A stretch of 64,000 nt of DNA from Trebonia sp963737285 (GTDB taxonomy: Bacteria > Actinomycetota > Actinomycetes > Streptosporangiales > Streptosporangiaceae), in contig CAVTRT010000003.1 in assembly GCA_963737285.1 (NCBI GenBank), forward strand, positions 4,030,001-4,094,000, read 5' to 3'. Under the pieces are notes generated by a model, which saw only the letters and a program-made list of their open reading frames with translations, did not search any database and was not told the DNA's origin. A program made the position numbers and the translations under genes. Shown one piece after another: positions 44,122-53,262 of this stretch (position 1 is the stretch's first letter; every line of letters begins with the position of its first letter).

Positions 44122-44526
44122 ATGGTCGCTACCTACAAGCTGAGCACCGACGGCAACCGGGCCTTCGACATCACCGACGACATACGCAAGGCAATCGTCG
44201 AGAGCGGAGTCGGCGAAGGCATCGCGGTGGTGTCGCTGCCGCACACCACCGCGAGCCTGGGCATCATCTCATTCCCCGATCCGCTGGGGCTGATCGATGT
44301 GATGGACGAGGTCGCACGCCTCGTCCCCACCCGCGTCGACTTCAAGCACCAGCACGACACGCCGCAGGACGCCGCGGGCCATGTCAAGTCCACCATTATC
44401 GGGACAACCATGTCACTGATCGTCACCAACGGAGGGCCGCTGCTCGGGCACTCCCAAAAGGTCTATTTCATGGAACACGACGGCCCACGGCAGCGGCAGT
44501 TTCATGTACAGGTGGTTGGACGGTGA
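44122..44526 (+). CDS. yjbQ: YjbQ/UPF0047 family protein
   Basis: 134 residues. Hallmarks: VSLPHTTASLGIISFPDP, DAAGHVKSTIIGTTMSLIV and a C-terminal RQRQFHVQVVGR. The family has weak thiamine-phosphate synthase activity in E. coli; its normal role is unclear. Its place within a nucleoside/sugar operon is unusual and hints at a phosphosugar-related step. The stop overlaps the next gene as GTGA. Confidence 0.88.
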   Translation: MVATYKLSTDGNRAFDITDDIRKAIVESGVGEGIAVVSLPHTTASLGIISFPDPLGLIDVMDEVARLVPTRVDFKHQHDTPQDAAGHVKSTIIGTTMSLIVTNGGPLLGHSQKVYFMEHDGPRQRQFHVQVVGR

Positions 44527-45461
44527 GCCATGAAGCCGGCGAGATCCCTCCCGTCAACCGCAAGCTGCTTGACGCCTACGCATACGCCGCCAACGTTCCC
44601 CTGCACGGACTGTACGTTGACGGCAAGCCAGCGCTGAGCGGCATCGAGCCCGATGCTGTCGGCGAGTACGTCATCATTACCGTCCGCGACCCGCTATGCG
44701 CCTACGACGCCGATCCCGCCGAACAGATCGCCGGCCACCTCGACGGCGCACGCCCCATCGGTCGCACCGGCATGTTCAGCACCTGGACAGGCACCTACCG
44801 CAGCGCCAGCGTCAGCGTCGTCTCCGGCGGATCCGGATCACCCGAAGCTGAACTGATCATGCACGAGCTCCTCCAAAACACCGTCGCCACCACGTATCTG
44901 CGTGTCGGCGGATCAGGGGGCATGCACCCGTCCGTCCGTCCGGGCGACCTCGTCATCGCGCGCGGCGTCGTACGCGATGAAGGCATGACAGCTGCCTACG
45001 TCGCACCTTCGTGGCCGGCGGCTGCCGACCCCGCAGTGGTGCTGGCACTCAGCCAGGCCGCCCACACGCTCGGCGCCCGGTTCCACGTCGGCCTCACCCG
45101 CTCCACCGACAGCGACTTCGTTGCCAGCGGCCGCCCGGGCGTTCACGGGTACCTTCAGCCACGGCATACGACCGTGGTCGACGAATGGGTCCGCGCCGGC
45201 GTCCTCAACGGCGACCGCGAGTCCGCTGCCGTCGTCACGCTGGCGTCCTTGTTCGGGAGACGCGGAGGCTCAATCTGCTCAGTGGCCGACAACATCTCCA
45301 CCGGCGAGGAATTCAGGGCTGGCGCAGGGCATGCGGCTGCGATCGACGTAGCACTCGAGGGAATCGCACTGCTTCACCGTATGGACCGGGCAGCAACCGC
45401 CGCCGGGTTGCCCATGTGGCTGCCCAGCGCAGGATTCGCACCAGAAGAGGATGGACTATGA
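44523..45461 (+). CDS. Nucleoside phosphorylase
   Basis: 312 residues from GTG 44523. PNP/UDP family: RVGGSGGMHPSVRPGDLVIA binds phosphate, and late motif VADNISTGEEFRAG corresponds to the base/ribose-binding region. It cleaves a nucleoside to base and ribose-1-phosphate. The uridine-phosphorylase-like group is likely, but substrate cannot be read from sequence. ATGA overlap with the nucleoside hydrolase. Confidence 0.82.
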   Translation: MSHEAGEIPPVNRKLLDAYAYAANVPLHGLYVDGKPALSGIEPDAVGEYVIITVRDPLCAYDADPAEQIAGHLDGARPIGRTGMFSTWTGTYRSASVSVVSGGSGSPEAELIMHELLQNTVATTYLRVGGSGGMHPSVRPGDLVIARGVVRDEGMTAAYVAPSWPAAADPAVVLALSQAAHTLGARFHVGLTRSTDSDFVASGRPGVHGYLQPRHTTVVDEWVRAGVLNGDRESAAVVTLASLFGRRGGSICSVADNISTGEEFRAGAGHAAAIDVALEGIALLHRMDRAATAAGLPMWLPSAGFAPEEDGL

Positions 45462-46417
45462 CACCCGTACTCATCGACACCGACCCCGGCATCGACGACG
45501 CGGTAGCGATCATGTTCGCGCTCAAGGCCGGGCTTGACGTGAAAGCCGTCACTGCGGTCTCGGGCAACCTGCAAGCCGACCGCGCCGGCGTGAACGCCCG
45601 CAAAGTGCTCGAGCTCATGGGCGCCACGCACATCCCGGTAGCCCAGGGAATGCAAACCCCCCTTGTCAGGCCCTACCCGAAAGACCCGTTCTCCCACGGC
45701 GACGACGGCCTGGCGAACACCCGCCTTCCCAAGCCGGTCACGCCAGTCGATCCGCGCTTCGCGCCGGACCTGATCGTCGATGCTGCCAGCGAGCACGCCG
45801 GGGAACTGGTCATCCTGGCGATCGGTCCGCTGACGAACATCGCGCTCGCCCTCATGAAGGATCCGAGCCTGCCCTCCAAGGTCGCGCACGTGTACATGAT
45901 CGGCGGGGCCTACGGCCTGAACGAGTTCGCCTTTCGCCGGGCGACCGGCGACAACCCGGTCAGCGAATGGAACGTCTACGTCGACCCCGAAGCAGCTCAG
46001 CAAGTGCTCGCATCCGGTCTGAACATCACGGCTCTCGGCCTGGAAGTGGGGACGCATCCGGCCCTCAACCTGCGTGAAGAAGACATCGAGCGCCTGAGCA
46101 AGTCCGACAGGCCGGAGGCGCGTTTCCTGCTGGACGTTGCCGCTTACGTTCGCGAGCGCGGATTCGATTCCTACTGCGGACTGATCGACTCCATGGCGGT
46201 CGCCACAGCCCTTGACCCTTCCATCGTCACGACGCGGCGCCACCGTGTGGCAGTCGAGACCACAGGCACCGTGACGCTCGGACAGACCGTCATCGACGAC
46301 CGCGAGCACTTCAAATGGGAGCATCTGCCACTGCTGGACATTGCTGCCACCGCCGACCACGGACGCATGCTGACCATGCTCGTCGATGCGCTCACCGCGG
46401 ACGGCATTACGTCATGA
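45458..46417 (+). CDS. Inosine-uridine-type nucleoside hydrolase
   Basis: 319 residues from ATG 45458. N-terminal DTDPGIDDAVAIMFAL is the calcium/ribose-binding signature; AIGPLTNIALAL and VYMIGGAYG complete the core. At the position of the usual LHDxxAVA the sequence has GLIDSMAVATALDP, so the His that assists base departure in some members is Ile. It hydrolyses a ribonucleoside to base and free ribose, which the ribokinase could then phosphorylate. Confidence 0.9.
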   Translation: MTPVLIDTDPGIDDAVAIMFALKAGLDVKAVTAVSGNLQADRAGVNARKVLELMGATHIPVAQGMQTPLVRPYPKDPFSHGDDGLANTRLPKPVTPVDPRFAPDLIVDAASEHAGELVILAIGPLTNIALALMKDPSLPSKVAHVYMIGGAYGLNEFAFRRATGDNPVSEWNVYVDPEAAQQVLASGLNITALGLEVGTHPALNLREEDIERLSKSDRPEARFLLDVAAYVRERGFDSYCGLIDSMAVATALDPSIVTTRRHRVAVETTGTVTLGQTVIDDREHFKWEHLPLLDIAATADHGRMLTMLVDALTADGITS

Positions 46418-47412
46418 CACTCCCCAAAGCCGAACTCCACCTGCACCTGGAAGGCACGCTCGAGCCCGAGACCATCTTCCGGCTCGCCGAGCGGAACCAG
46501 ATCAAGCTGCCGTATGCAGACGTTAACGAACTCTCCGCCCGCTACGAATTCACCGACCTCCAGTCCTTCCTCGACCTGTACTACGCGAACGTGGCGATCT
46601 TGCAGACCGCGGAAGACTTCGCCGACATGACCGAGGCCTACCTCGCTCGCGCCGCCGCGGCAGGTGTCTGTCACGCCGAGGTCTTCCTCGATCCGCAGGC
46701 ACATCTAGCGCGAGGCGTAGCGCTCGAGACCGTTATGGAAGGCGTGTCGACGGCGCTCCTATCCGCGAGACAGCGACACGACATCAGCACCGGCCTGATC
46801 ATCGCCATGCTGCGCGACCACAGCGCCGACTCCGCGATGCGGACGTTGGATGCGATTCTCGCACTCGGGACACCTATCATCGGCATCGGCCTCGACTCCG
46901 CCGAGGTCGGAAACCCGCCGTCGAAGTTCACTGACGTCTTCGAGAAGGCCCGCGCCGTCGGCCTGCACCTCGTTGCGCACGCGGGTGAAGAGGGACCACC
47001 TGACTACATCTGGCAAGCGCTTGACCTGTTGAATGTCGAGCGCATCGATCACGGCGTCCGTTGCTTGGAAGATCACGCGCTCGTCAGCCGACTAGTCAGC
47101 GAACGTATCCCGTTGACGGTCTGCCCGCTATCCAACGTGCGGCTCAAGGTGGTCGACGACATGTCGGCTCATCCGCTACCGGAAATGATGCGGCGCGGCC
47201 TGCTGGTGACGGTCAACTCAGACGACCCGGCCTACTTCGGTGGCTATATCGACGACAACTATGCAGCGCTGAGCGACACTTTCGGCCTCACTGGCGATGA
47301 CGCTGCAACGCTGGCCCGGAACTCGATCGCTGCATCGTTCCTCGACGATGCCCGCAAGTCCGATCTGTACGCAAGGATCGCCGACGATGCAGCAGCCGGC
47401 GTGCTGGCGTGA
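46414..47412 (+). CDS. add: Adenosine deaminase family protein
   Basis: 332 residues from ATG 46414 (ATGA overlap). Zinc ligands HLHLEGTLEPETIF, general base region HAGEEGPPDY, DHGVRCLED and VNSDDPAYFGGY are all present. It removes the 6-amino group of adenosine (or adenine) to give inosine (hypoxanthine), feeding the nucleoside-cleaving enzymes and xanthine dehydrogenase. Confidence 0.9.
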   Translation: MTLPKAELHLHLEGTLEPETIFRLAERNQIKLPYADVNELSARYEFTDLQSFLDLYYANVAILQTAEDFADMTEAYLARAAAAGVCHAEVFLDPQAHLARGVALETVMEGVSTALLSARQRHDISTGLIIAMLRDHSADSAMRTLDAILALGTPIIGIGLDSAEVGNPPSKFTDVFEKARAVGLHLVAHAGEEGPPDYIWQALDLLNVERIDHGVRCLEDHALVSRLVSERIPLTVCPLSNVRLKVVDDMSAHPLPEMMRRGLLVTVNSDDPAYFGGYIDDNYAALSDTFGLTGDDAATLARNSIAASFLDDARKSDLYARIADDAAAGVLA

Positions 47413-48302
47413 GCGCACTCGTCGGCATAAGCGGGGGCCTCAGCATCGACCACCTAGTGCAAGCGCCACAAGGTACCCGGTTCGGCTGCCTCGGCGGACC
47501 GGGACTGTACGCGGCTTTGGCCGCGCGCCTGATCAGCGACGTGCGCGTACGCCTTCACGCCGACCTGCCCACGTCCACTACCGACTTCGAAAAGGTATTC
47601 ACATCGACTGGAGTCGACTGCAGCTACTGCGGTGAAGCCGTCGACGTTCCGCGAGTCTGGATTCTGAATTCGGCACAGGGGCGACGTCTGGTACTGACGG
47701 CGCCGCCGCGAGGTCTGGAATTCGATGACTCGGCTGAGCACGATCCGGGCGAGCCGCCGCCACCACCGGCGCAATTTCTCGACGGACTCGACGCCGTGCT
47801 TTACAGTTCGCCGTCCACAGTGCCGTCCCACTGGCCCGCCGTCGTGGCGGTTGATCCTGACCAGCGCTACGTCAGAGAGTGTGGCACTGCGTACTGGCAG
47901 TCGATCGCTGTCGACGGGGGGGTCCTGTTGCCAAGCCGCGTTCAGCTCGCCGCATTCGGCCACGACGCAATTCAGGCGGCACGGACGCTGTCCGCGGAGA
48001 TGGGCGTCAGGGTCGTGGCCCGCCTCGATGTCGACGGCATGTTCGCCGTAGAGACGGACGGCCGATCATGGCAGGTATCAGACGAACTGGTGAGGGTTGT
48101 CGAGACCACCGGAGCAGGCGACGCAAGCGCAGGAGCGATCGTGGGCGCGCTCGCCATCGGGGCTGACCTCGCGACGGCCGCCGCCTTTGGGGCGAGCGCG
48201 GCCCGCATCGTGCTGTCGGACTGGGGTCACATCGCCCTCGAACACGCGGACCCACTCACGGAACCGCTTCCCGGCATTCACATCGAGAGAAGGTCAGCAT
48301 GA
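47409..48302 (+). CDS. PfkB-family carbohydrate kinase
   Basis: 297 residues from GTG 47409 (GTGA overlap). N-terminal GCLGGPGLYAALAARL replaces the usual GGxxxN motif; C-terminal ETTGAGDASAGAIVGAL keeps the catalytic GAGD. It is short and divergent, with a Pro-rich insertion (PGEPPPPPAQFL). Third PfkB member of the cluster, coupled to the second SIS protein; likely phosphorylates a sugar or nucleoside of the pathway. Confidence 0.75.
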   Translation: MSALVGISGGLSIDHLVQAPQGTRFGCLGGPGLYAALAARLISDVRVRLHADLPTSTTDFEKVFTSTGVDCSYCGEAVDVPRVWILNSAQGRRLVLTAPPRGLEFDDSAEHDPGEPPPPPAQFLDGLDAVLYSSPSTVPSHWPAVVAVDPDQRYVRECGTAYWQSIAVDGGVLLPSRVQLAAFGHDAIQAARTLSAEMGVRVVARLDVDGMFAVETDGRSWQVSDELVRVVETTGAGDASAGAIVGALAIGADLATAAAFGASAARIVLSDWGHIALEHADPLTEPLPGIHIERRSA

Positions 48303-49246
48303 ACAACCCGTTGAGCAGGCTCAACGCTCTGGCGTCTGCGCTAGCAAGCGCACCGACCGGACCCACTTTGCCGTCGCGGACATCTCTCGGACGTGCGATG
48401 TTCGTCGGATCCGGGGACTCGCTGTCGGCGTGCCTCTTCGCGGAGGCGGCCGGGCACCGTGCACTATCCGCAGGTGACCTGGCATGGGCCGATGACATCC
48501 CGCCGCTGTTCGACACCGTTGTCGGTGTCTCGCATTCCGGGCGGACACGTGCCACGGTCAGCGCGCTCGAACGAGCGCACGAGGCAGGACTTCGCACCGT
48601 CGCAATCACCGTCGACGGCGACAGTGCCATCGCAGCCGTTGCCGACCGTGCCGTCCTCGTGCCCCATCTGGACCTTGTCGAGAACATCCCCGCAGCTGGT
48701 TACGTTTCCCTCGCCCTCGCGGTTTTGGAGCTCGTCGGCGTAAACACCGTCGGGGGCGCGCAGCAGGTCGGCACAAACCTCGCAGTGCTCGCGACCTCGG
48801 TCGAGTCCGTTTGGCCCGAGATTCCGCCGACCAGCCCCCAAGGCATTTCCATCCTCACCCTGCCAGACATGCGAAGTGCAGGAGACTTCTGGTCGCTGAA
48901 GGCTATTGAGGCCACCGGACTGTGCGTCCGCTCGGCACCTCTCGAAGAAAGCGGCCATGTCGACTTCTTCGTCGGCCCGCAGGCGCACGTGACCATCCAG
49001 CTTATCGGCACCTCCGGCCAGGCCCGGCATGCGCGACTCGCGCAGGCACTTGCTAACAACGGTCACGCCGTGGTCAGTATCGACGCCACCCGCGTGCTCA
49101 ACGAGCCCAACCTTTGGCAGCGACAACTTGCCATGGCAGCGTTCGGCGCCTACTTCGCCGATGACCTGTCCGTGAGATGGGGCCTGACCCCTTTCCGTAA
49201 CGGCGAAGTGCCGATGGACGCGAGCCACATACAGATCACGACATAG
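48299..49246 (+). CDS. SIS-domain protein
   Basis: 315 residues, ATGA overlap with the kinase. SIS motif MFVGSGDSLSACLFAEAAGH and VVGVSHSGRTRATVSALERA; the second half is a weaker SIS-like domain. Related to the first SIS protein in size and layout but distant in sequence. A phosphosugar isomerase or deaminase role is inferred. Last gene before a 113-bp gap and the xdh genes. Confidence 0.78.
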   Translation: MNNPLSRLNALASALASAPTGPTLPSRTSLGRAMFVGSGDSLSACLFAEAAGHRALSAGDLAWADDIPPLFDTVVGVSHSGRTRATVSALERAHEAGLRTVAITVDGDSAIAAVADRAVLVPHLDLVENIPAAGYVSLALAVLELVGVNTVGGAQQVGTNLAVLATSVESVWPEIPPTSPQGISILTLPDMRSAGDFWSLKAIEATGLCVRSAPLEESGHVDFFVGPQAHVTIQLIGTSGQARHARLAQALANNGHAVVSIDATRVLNEPNLWQRQLAMAAFGAYFADDLSVRWGLTPFRNGEVPMDASHIQITT

Positions 49247-49359
49247 CTGACACGCGACGAGCCACTTCAGGTGGTCGCGCTAATGGACCGCCCCTACGGA
49301 CTCATCGCGGGAACGGCCACCCGCCGGCCCCGCCTGGCAGAAAGAAGGTATAGCGGACC

Positions 49360-49980
49360 ATGGCGAACGCTGCAGTTACCGTTAACGGGCACAGCACTCC
49401 GATCGGGGATATTGCCATCCACGCCAGCGTGCTGGACTGGCTCCGCGGACGTGGCCTGACCGGCTGCAAGGAGGGCTGCGCCGAGGGGGAGTGCGGAGCG
49501 TGCTCGGTACTGGTAGCGCGGCCCGGCGTGACTACGCCGACGGAGTGGACCGCGATCAACGCGTGCTTGATGCCGGTCCTGGCACTCGACGGGCAGGAAC
49601 TCGTGACAGCGGAGGGCCTGGGTGCAGCATCTGAGCTGCATCCAGTGCAGCGTGAAATGGCGATGAGGGGCGGTTCCCAATGCGGATACTGCACCCCAGG
49701 GTTCGTCTGCAGCATGGCGGCCGAGTACTACCGGGCAGACCGCACGCCGCCAACTATCATCGACGCGGATCGAGGGCCAGGACATGCCGTCGGCCCGAAC
49801 GGCTTCGACCTTCATGCGCTGAGCGGGAACCTGTGCCGATGCACGGGCTACCGTCCCATTCGCGATGCCGCCTACGCCTTGGGCGCGCCCTTGGCTGACG
49901 ACCAATTGACGAAGCGGCGTACCACCTCAGCCCCGACTCCGGTCGCCACCAAGCTGAGCCATGACGGTCGCGAATACGTG
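49360..49980 (+). CDS. xdhA: Xanthine dehydrogenase small subunit, 2Fe-2S part (frameshifted)
   Basis: ATG 49360. Plant-type 2Fe-2S domain GCAEGECGACSVL, then the second cluster QCGYCTPGF and LSGNLCRCTGYRPI. The sequence runs to SHDGREYV and loses similarity at 49981, where an extra C seems to shift the frame; the frame as given continues without similarity to 50520. Removing that C joins it to the FAD part as one protein of about 485 residues, the normal XdhA layout. Confidence 0.82.
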
Positions 49981-50818
49981 CAGGCCGGCAACTTTGGCCG
50001 AAGCGCTCCGTGTGAAGCGGGAGCGCCCGGGCGCCGTTGTAGTTGCCGGGTCGACCGACTGGGGCGTCGAGGTCAATCTGCGAGGGTGCCGCGCCGATAC
50101 CGTTGTTGCGATCGACGGGCTCCCGGAGCTGCGCACTCTCGCCATCGGCGCGAAACAGATCGAAATTGGTGCTGCGCTCACCCTTTCCGAGATCGAACGT
50201 GGACTCGGCAGCAAGATACCTTTGCTCGCTCAACTGCTGCCGCAGTTCGCATCCCGGCTGATCCGCAACGCCGCCACGATCGGCGGGAACCTCGGCACCG
50301 GTTCGCCCATAGGAGACACGCTGCCCACATTGCTTGCGCTGGACGCAAGCCTGATCCTAGCGAATCCAGAGGGCGATCGCGAGGTCGCGCTGGCCGACTT
50401 CTTTTCCGGCTACCGAATGAGTGTGCTTCGACCGGACGAGTTGATCCGCTCAGTGCTTATCCCGTTGCCGCTCGCGCGCCTGACGGGTTTTCACAAGGTA
50501 GCCAAGCGGCGCTTCGATGACATCTCCAGCGTGGCTATCGCCATCGCGATCGACGTCGACAACGGGAGCGTCCGCACGGCACGGATCGGGTTGGGCGGTG
50601 TCGCGGCCACTGCGATTCGGGCCCGCGACACCGAAGCAGTCCTCGTCGGACGCCCATGGTCGGCATCGACAATCCGGGCCGCCGCCGCCGTACTGCAACA
50701 CGAGGGCACTCCCATAGATGACTACCGGGCAAGCGCCGCCTACCGCGCGGCGATGCTCGGCCAAAGCCTGCTCAAGTTCTATGCCGATACCTCGGTCCGC
50801 GAGGAGGTAGGAGCGTGA
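49961..50818 (+). CDS. xdhA: Xanthine dehydrogenase FAD-binding part (second half of split xdhA)
   Basis: Family similarity begins at RPATLAEALRVKRERPG (about 49982) and continues with VVAGSTDWGVEVNLRG, ASRLIRNAATIGGNLGTGSP (FAD pyrophosphate loop) and KRRFDDISSVAIAIAI. ATG 49961 exists but has no good ribosome binding site. This part carries electrons from the 2Fe-2S clusters to NAD. Stop overlaps xdhB as GTGA. Confidence 0.85.
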   Translation: MTVANTCRPATLAEALRVKRERPGAVVVAGSTDWGVEVNLRGCRADTVVAIDGLPELRTLAIGAKQIEIGAALTLSEIERGLGSKIPLLAQLLPQFASRLIRNAATIGGNLGTGSPIGDTLPTLLALDASLILANPEGDREVALADFFSGYRMSVLRPDELIRSVLIPLPLARLTGFHKVAKRRFDDISSVAIAIAIDVDNGSVRTARIGLGGVAATAIRARDTEAVLVGRPWSASTIRAAAAVLQHEGTPIDDYRASAAYRAAMLGQSLLKFYADTSVREEVGA

Positions 50819-53262
50819 GCGCGTTGTCCGACCGGCCAGGCAACCCAACCGTCGGGCAGTCGCTCCCGCATGAGAGCGCCGTGTTGCACGTCACCGGTAC
50901 CGCCCTATATACCGACGACCTCGTCCAGCGTACAAAGGACGTGCTGCACGCCTATCCGGTGCAGGTTCCGTACGCCCACGCGCGCATCACCGGCCTGCGC
51001 ACCGAACCTGCGCTTAAGGTGTCAGGTGTCGTGCGCGTCCTCACCGCCGCCGACGTGCCCGGAATCAACGACGCCGGGGTAAAGCAAGACGAGCCTCTCT
51101 TTCCCAGCGAGGTCATGTTCTACGGGCACGCTGTCTGCTGGGTGCTGGGCGATACGCTCGAGGCAGCCCGACTCGGCGCCGCGGCCGTCGAGGTGGACGT
51201 AGAACCGTTGCCCCCAGTCCTCACTTTGTCCGCCGCGATCGCCGCTGAACACTTCCAGGGCGCGCAGACGCAAATCGCGCGCGGCGACGTTGACGCAGGA
51301 ATCGCCGGCTCAGCACACATCTTCAGCGGCGAGATCGAGTTCGCCGGTCAGGAGCACTTCTACCTGGAGACACACGCCGCACTCGCCTACATCGATGAAG
51401 CGGAGCAGATCTTCATCCAAAGCAGCACCCAGCATCCGTCAGAGACGCAGGAAATCGTCGCCCATGTCCTCGGCCGGCAGAGCCACGAGGTCACTGTTCA
51501 ATGTCTGCGGATGGGCGGCGGCTTCGGTGGTAAGGAAATGCAGCCACACGGCTTCGCGGCTGTCGCCGCCCTCGGTGCCACCATCACGCAGCGACCGGTC
51601 AGGCTGCGGCTCAGCCGCACGCAAGACCTCACAATGACCGGCAAGCGGCACGGGTTTCACGCTAGCTGGCGCGTCGGGTTCGACGACGCAGGGTTGCTGC
51701 AGGCGCTCGACGTGACCCTCACTGCTGACGGCGGCTGGAGTCTCGATCTGTCCGAGCCGGTCCTGGCCCGGGCGCTCTGCCACGTCGATAACGCCTACTG
51801 GATCCCGAACGTCCGCGCCAACGGGCGTATCGCCAAGACGAACAAGACCTCGCAAACCGCGTTCCGCGGCTTCGGCGGTCCGCAGGGCATGCTCGTGATC
51901 GAGGACATCCTCGGCCAGTGTGCGCCTCTGCTTGGCATCGACCCGGCAGATCTCCGCCGCCGCAACTTTTACCGCGCCGCCCAGAGCACGCCGTACGGAC
52001 AATCGGTCCGCCACCCCGAACGACTGCACACGATCTGGACGCAACTCACGGAGAGCAGTGACTTTTCGCACCGTCAGCGGAGGATCGCTGACTTCAACGC
52101 GACCCACGAACACACCAAACGCGCCCTCGCCATGACACCGGTCAAGTTCGGTATCTCGTTCAATCTAACGGCGTTCAATCAAGCCGGTGCCTTGGTGCAC
52201 GTCTACAAAGATGGCTCGGTCCTCATCAACCACGGCGGCACTGAGATGGGCCAAGGTCTGCACACCAAGATGCTGCAAGTCGCGGCGACGACGCTCGGCA
52301 TCCCGCTGGGAAGAGTCCGCCTGGCGCCGACACGCACGGACAAGGTGCCAAACACGTCGGCCACCGCTGCCAGTTCAGGCGCCGACCTCAACGGTGGGGC
52401 TGTCAAGCACGCCTGCCAGCAAATCACCGAGCGCTTGCTTCGCGTAGCCGGTACGCAACTGAGTGCTAACCCGGCCGACGTGCGCATCGTCGACGGGGTC
52501 GCGCGGGCTCCAGGGACCTCTGACGCGCACGTGGAGTGGGATGACCTGGTCCTGATGGCCTATTTCCAGCGCGTTCATCTCTCGGCTGCGGGTTATTACC
52601 GGACAGAGGGCGTGCACTGGGATTCCTCGCTGATGCAGGGCTCACCATTCAAGTACTTCTCCTACGGCGCTGCGGCCAGTGAAGTGGAGATTGACGGTTT
52701 CACCGGTGCCTACCGAACCCGGCGTGTCGACATCGTCCACGACGTCGGCGACAGCCTCTCACCGCTCATCGACGTGGGGCAGATTGAAGGTGGCTTCGTA
52801 CAGGGTGCGGGATGGCTCACGCTGGAGGACCTTCGGTGGGACATCAGCGACGGACCAGCACAAGGACGTTTGGCAACCCAATCAGCAAGCACTTACAAGC
52901 TACCAAGTTTCTCGGAAATGCCCGAGGTCTTCAACGTCACGCTGATGGAGAACGCCATCGAGGAAGGCGTCGTGTACGGATCCAAGGCGGTTGGAGAGCC
53001 GCCACTCATGCTGGCGCTCTCCGTGCGCGAGGCGCTCCGGCAAGCGGCGGCAGCGTTCGGCCCGGCAGGCACCAGCGTCGACCTGGCGTCGCCCGCGACA
53101 CCGGAGGCTGTCTACTGGGCCATCGAGCACGCCCGGGCAAGCGACAACGACCGCCAGTTCCGCGAGGGACTGCCAAGCAGTGCACCGCTGCAGCCGGGCA
53201 GTGATCCGCACTCGCGCCGACCTGAGTCCGAACGCCTTCAACAAGCACACAGGCATGCCTGA
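50815..53262 (+). CDS. xdhB: Xanthine dehydrogenase molybdenum-binding subunit
   Basis: 815 residues from GTG 50815. Moco enzyme: GEIEFAGQEHFYLETHAA, GGGFGGKEMQPHGFAAV, TAFRGFGGPQGMLVIED, MGQGLHTKMLQVAA and catalytic region GSKAVGEPPLMLALSVRE with the active-site Glu. It oxidises hypoxanthine to xanthine and xanthine to urate. Forms the complex with XdhA and needs XdhC for cofactor insertion. Confidence 0.92.
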   Translation: MSALSDRPGNPTVGQSLPHESAVLHVTGTALYTDDLVQRTKDVLHAYPVQVPYAHARITGLRTEPALKVSGVVRVLTAADVPGINDAGVKQDEPLFPSEVMFYGHAVCWVLGDTLEAARLGAAAVEVDVEPLPPVLTLSAAIAAEHFQGAQTQIARGDVDAGIAGSAHIFSGEIEFAGQEHFYLETHAALAYIDEAEQIFIQSSTQHPSETQEIVAHVLGRQSHEVTVQCLRMGGGFGGKEMQPHGFAAVAALGATITQRPVRLRLSRTQDLTMTGKRHGFHASWRVGFDDAGLLQALDVTLTADGGWSLDLSEPVLARALCHVDNAYWIPNVRANGRIAKTNKTSQTAFRGFGGPQGMLVIEDILGQCAPLLGIDPADLRRRNFYRAAQSTPYGQSVRHPERLHTIWTQLTESSDFSHRQRRIADFNATHEHTKRALAMTPVKFGISFNLTAFNQAGALVHVYKDGSVLINHGGTEMGQGLHTKMLQVAATTLGIPLGRVRLAPTRTDKVPNTSATAASSGADLNGGAVKHACQQITERLLRVAGTQLSANPADVRIVDGVARAPGTSDAHVEWDDLVLMAYFQRVHLSAAGYYRTEGVHWDSSLMQGSPFKYFSYGAAASEVEIDGFTGAYRTRRVDIVHDVGDSLSPLIDVGQIEGGFVQGAGWLTLEDLRWDISDGPAQGRLATQSASTYKLPSFSEMPEVFNVTLMENAIEEGVVYGSKAVGEPPLMLALSVREALRQAAAAFGPAGTSVDLASPATPEAVYWAIEHARASDNDRQFREGLPSSAPLQPGSDPHSRRPESERLQQAHRHA

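Noticed and set aside
49360..50520. Whole 386-codon frame as one xdh protein
   Set aside because: Residues after SHDGREYV have Arg/Gly-rich shadow composition, while the true FAD domain is in another frame.
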